In this document: positions 61,538 through 64,000 of the stretch, piece after piece
Numbering within the stretch: the first letter of the stretch is position 1
Layout: each line of letters begins with the position of its first letter
Origin: Stutzerimonas stutzeri
GTDB taxonomy: Bacteria; Pseudomonadota; Gammaproteobacteria; Pseudomonadales; Pseudomonadaceae
NCBI RefSeq assembly: GCF_002909485.1
Contig: NZ_PPXG01000002.1
Coordinates: 1-64,000, forward strand
DNA length: 64,000 nt
Direction: 5' to 3'
Translations under genes and position numbers: made by a program
The notes under the pieces: model-generated
Databases searched by the model: none
What the model saw: the letters and a program-made list of their open reading frames with translations, nothing else
Told to the model about the DNA's origin: nothing

Positions 61538-62500
61538 TTGCTGGGTGAGTTCGAGCTGATTCGTCACTACTTCGCCGCCGCCGCTTGTGCCAGGGCTGGC
61601 GGCGAAGTCGTTCTCGGCATTGGCGACGATTGTGCCCTGTTGCAGATTCCCGGCGGCGAGCAACTCGCCGTGTCCACCGATACCCTCGTTGCCGGGGTGC
61701 ATTTCCCCGACCCTTGCGATCCCTTCCTGCTCGGCCAGCGCGCGTTGGCCGTGGCCGCCAGTGACCTTGCCGCCATGGGCGCCACGCCCATCGGCTTCAC
61801 CCTTGCCCTGACTCTGCCTGCTGGAGATCCACTCTGGCTGGCGGAGCTTGCCCGTGGGCTGGACGTGATGGCGCTCGACTGCAGCCTGCGTCTGATTGGC
61901 GGCGACACCACCCGAGGCCCGCTGAGCCTGACCGTCACGGTGTTCGGTCGCGTCCCGGCAGGGCAGGCGCTGGTTCGGTCCGGCGCGCAGGTCGGCGATC
62001 TGCTCTGCGTTGGCGGCGCGCCGGGCGAGGCGGCCGGCGCGTTGCCGCTGGTGTTGCGGCAGGCCGAAGCCGATGCGGATGTCGCCGAACACCTGCTGGC
62101 GCGTTACTGGTCGCCGCAACCGCAGCTGGCCCTGGGCGAGGTGCTACGAGGCAAGGCCACGGCAGCGCTGGATATCTCCGACGGGCTGCTGGCCGATTGC
62201 GGGCATATTGCCAAGGCTTCGGGCGTCGCGCTGCAGATCGAGTGTGATCGCCTGCCGCTATCCGAACCTTTGCGGCGTTTTGCTGGTGAGGCGGAAGCGT
62301 TGCGCTGTGCGCTGGCCGGCGGCGATGACTATCTGCTCGCCTTTACGCTGCCGCCCGTTGAACTACCCGCGTTGCGCGACGCCGGTTGGCCGGTGCATGT
62401 CATTGGCCGAGTGGCGGCGGGGCAGGGCGTGCAGCTGTTCGATGCGGCGGGCAACGAACTGCCCGTCTCCGAACGCGGCTACAACCATTTCAATGCGTAA
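61538..62500 (+). CDS. thiL: Thiamine-monophosphate kinase
   Basis: ThiL makes thiamine diphosphate. The 320 residues show GEFELIRHYF, the metal/ATP motifs GIGDDCALL, STDTLVAGVHF and ASDLAAMGA, GGDTTRG and DISDGLLADCGHI. The start is TTG, 12 bases after nusB, behind GAGGGCGG; no ATG or GTG is available in frame nearby. Confidence 0.94.
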   Translation: MLGEFELIRHYFAAAACARAGGEVVLGIGDDCALLQIPGGEQLAVSTDTLVAGVHFPDPCDPFLLGQRALAVAASDLAAMGATPIGFTLALTLPAGDPLWLAELARGLDVMALDCSLRLIGGDTTRGPLSLTVTVFGRVPAGQALVRSGAQVGDLLCVGGAPGEAAGALPLVLRQAEADADVAEHLLARYWSPQPQLALGEVLRGKATAALDISDGLLADCGHIAKASGVALQIECDRLPLSEPLRRFAGEAEALRCALAGGDDYLLAFTLPPVELPALRDAGWPVHVIGRVAAGQGVQLFDAAGNELPVSERGYNHFNA

Positions 62501-62550
62501 GCGCCGCTGCGGAGCAGCCGCTTGCCTCCGATCCGATAAGGAACGCTGTT

Positions 62551-63048
62551 TTGACTGATTCCTCGCCGGTCGCGGCCAAGCCGCAAACCCTGGTCTGGAC
62601 CAATCCCTGGCACAACCTGGCGTTCGGCTTCGGTTCCGGGCTGATGCCCAAGGCGCCGGGAACCTGGGGTTCGCTGGTTGCACTGCCGTTCGTGCCACTG
62701 TGGCAACTGCTGCCAGGCTGGGGTTATCTGCTGATGCTCGGCCTGACCATGCTGTTCGGCGTCTGGCTGTGCGGCAAGGTGGCGCGCGAACTCGGTGTAC
62801 ATGACCATGAGGGCATCGTCTGGGATGAGTTCGTCGGCATCTGGATCACCTTCTGGCTGGTGCCGGAAGGCTGGTATTGGATGCTGCTCGGCTTCGTCAT
62901 CTTCCGTGTGATGGATATCGTCAAACCCTGGCCGATCAGCTGGGTCGATCGCCACATCCACGGCGGTATCGGGATCATGCTCGATGACATCCTTGCCGGC
63001 GTCGCGGCCTGGGCCGTCATGCAGGGGCTGGTGGCGCTATTGGTTTGA
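62551..63048 (+). CDS. pgpA: Phosphatidylglycerophosphatase A
   Basis: PgpA removes phosphate from phosphatidylglycerophosphate to give phosphatidylglycerol at the inner membrane. The 165 residues show GLMPKAPGTWGSL, the acidic WDEFVGIW and several membrane helices (about 45-70, 75-90, 105-125, 145-165). The TTG start at 62551 follows AAGGA; an upstream in-frame ATG at 62386 lies within thiL and is unlikely. The stop overlaps an unused start of the next reading frame. Confidence 0.9.
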   Translation: MTDSSPVAAKPQTLVWTNPWHNLAFGFGSGLMPKAPGTWGSLVALPFVPLWQLLPGWGYLLMLGLTMLFGVWLCGKVARELGVHDHEGIVWDEFVGIWITFWLVPEGWYWMLLGFVIFRVMDIVKPWPISWVDRHIHGGIGIMLDDILAGVAAWAVMQGLVALLV

Positions 63049-63137
63049 TTGTGCGTCTGGTCGCTGCAGCGTACCGGCTGTTCATGGATGATCGGCCGCT
63101 CCGGTCCGAACGGCCTGGTTTCGAGGAAAAAGTAGCC

Positions 63138-63782
63138 ATGCGTAACATCCACGTTCTGTGTGCCAGCCTTCTGCTGCTGCCCGCTCTGACGCAAGCAGCA
63201 TCCATGGTGCAGGTGGTCGGGCTATTCCCGGGGGCCGCGGTGGTCAATGTCGACGGCCAGCGCAAGCTGGTCAAGGTCGGCCAGACCGGGCCGGGCGGCG
63301 TTCAGGTGGTCAGTGCCGATGCCAGCGGCGCGGTGCTGCGGGTCGACGGCGTCGAGCGTCACTACAGCCTGAGCCGCGAATACAGCGGCGCCTACGCCAC
63401 ACCAAGCAAGACCCAGCTGAGCGTCGCCAAAGGCACCGGCGGCCATTACTGGATTGCCGGTACGATCAACGGCCAGTCAATACAGTTTCTCGTGGATACC
63501 GGCGCCACATCGGTGGCGATCAACGAGCACCAGGCACGCCGACTCGGCATCGACTATCGGGTCAACGGGCGGCCAATGGTGGTGAACACGGCCAGCGGCA
63601 CGGCGAAGGCCTGGCGCGTGCACCTCAACAGCGTCAAGGTTGGGGCAATCGAGGTCATTGGGGTGGAAGCGGTTGTCGTCGAAGGTGGCTCGCCCACCGA
63701 GGCGCTGCTCGGCATGAGTTTCCTCGGCCGCGTCAGCTGGCGCGAGGAGCAGGGCATGTTGGTGCTGGAGTCGAAAACGTAA
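63138..63782 (+). CDS. Retropepsin-like aspartic protease (TIGR02281 type)
   Basis: A 214-residue exported protein: signal peptide (about 1-20, MRNIHVLCASLLLLPALTQA), an SH3-like N-terminal part (about 30-80), then a single retropepsin fold with FLVDTGATSVAI (catalytic D120), the flap-like region and EALLGMSFLGR. Such one-domain clan AA proteases must dimerise. Periplasmic; substrate unknown. The ATG at 63138 with AGGA upstream gives the signal peptide. Confidence 0.87.
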   Translation: MRNIHVLCASLLLLPALTQAASMVQVVGLFPGAAVVNVDGQRKLVKVGQTGPGGVQVVSADASGAVLRVDGVERHYSLSREYSGAYATPSKTQLSVAKGTGGHYWIAGTINGQSIQFLVDTGATSVAINEHQARRLGIDYRVNGRPMVVNTASGTAKAWRVHLNSVKVGAIEVIGVEAVVVEGGSPTEALLGMSFLGRVSWREEQGMLVLESKT

Positions 63783-63896
63783 AAAACAGCTATAAGCTGC
63801 AGGAGAGCATGACGGAGTTCGGGCGTCAGCAGCCACGCTTGCAGCTTTTGGTTGGTGTTACAATGTTCGCTTTTCTGCCTTCTGGGATTTCCGCCC

Positions 63897-64000
63897 GTGT
63901 CTGTCGTGTTCGTCGCCGCTTCCCTACTGCCGACGCCGTTCGGCGTGTTCACCATGCATGGTTTTCTCGACCAGGACACCGGCAAGGAGCATGTCGCGCT
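63897..64000 (+). CDS. ribA: GTP cyclohydrolase II, 5' end only
   Basis: The window ends 104 bases into this gene. The start is GTG; the translation [35 protein letters not shown] matches the start of RibA from pseudomonads. It would supply the GTP cyclohydrolase II activity that the degenerate domain of ribBA lacks. A -10-like TACAAT lies at 63859-63864, but I see no good -35 box. Confidence 0.88.
   Translation, partial: MSVVFVAASLLPTPFGVFTMHGFLDQDTGKEHVA

Overview
The window is one contiguous stretch of a gamma-proteobacterial chromosome. Protein sequences, gene order and codon use point to the Pseudomonadaceae, most likely the Pseudomonas stutzeri (Stutzerimonas) group. This assignment rests on recognised sequences and remembered P. 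aeruginosa synteny (PA4280-PA4232, then PA4069-PA4047), not on a search.

Layout. (1) 1-2700: the 5S end of an rRNA operon, then birA, coaX and a SPOR-domain membrane protein. (2) 2798-34734: the translation/transcription supercluster on the + strand. It holds tRNA-Tyr/Gly/Thr-tufB, tRNA-Trp-secE-nusG, rplKAJL-rpoBC, the str operon (rpsL-rpsG-fusA-tufA), and the S10, spc and alpha operons ending in rpoA-rplQ. Strong terminators and near-consensus sigma70 promoters lie between the blocks, including one terminator-promoter block inside the spc operon (rpsN/rpsH). (3) 34735-41933: katA, a decayed M14 carboxypeptidase, uvrA (-), a YajR-type MFS exporter and ssb. (4) 41944-44488: a catalytically incomplete RmlD-like protein, an NAD-dependent sugar epimerase, and oprG (-) behind a good ANR/FNR box. 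(5) 44603-49570: a six-gene TtpC-type TonB energy-transduction operon (DUF3450, TtpC, ExbB, ExbD, TonB, TPR) behind a promoter with a Fur-like box and an inverted repeat. (6) 49698-52887: a minus-strand locus (His-rich DUF2796 protein, ABC ATPase, FtsX-like permease, DUF3299 protein) behind a Zur-like box, probably involved in zinc handling. (7) 52958-56552: a small conserved protein, a CnoX-like thioredoxin, a broken yedE, thpR, a methyltransferase and a YbaY-like lipoprotein. (8) 56667-64000: nrdR-ribD, an FMN riboswitch, then ribE-ribBA-ribH-nusB-thiL-pgpA, a retropepsin-like protease and the start of ribA.

Most of the window is core housekeeping DNA with no mobile elements, prophage or CRISPR. 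The points most worth a second look are the two gene remnants, the TtpC-type TonB operon with its putative operator, the Zur- and ANR-type sites, the large palindromic insert in the FMN riboswitch, the tuf gene-conversion tract, and the RmlD-like protein that has lost its catalytic Tyr/Lys. I found no convincing wholly new system.
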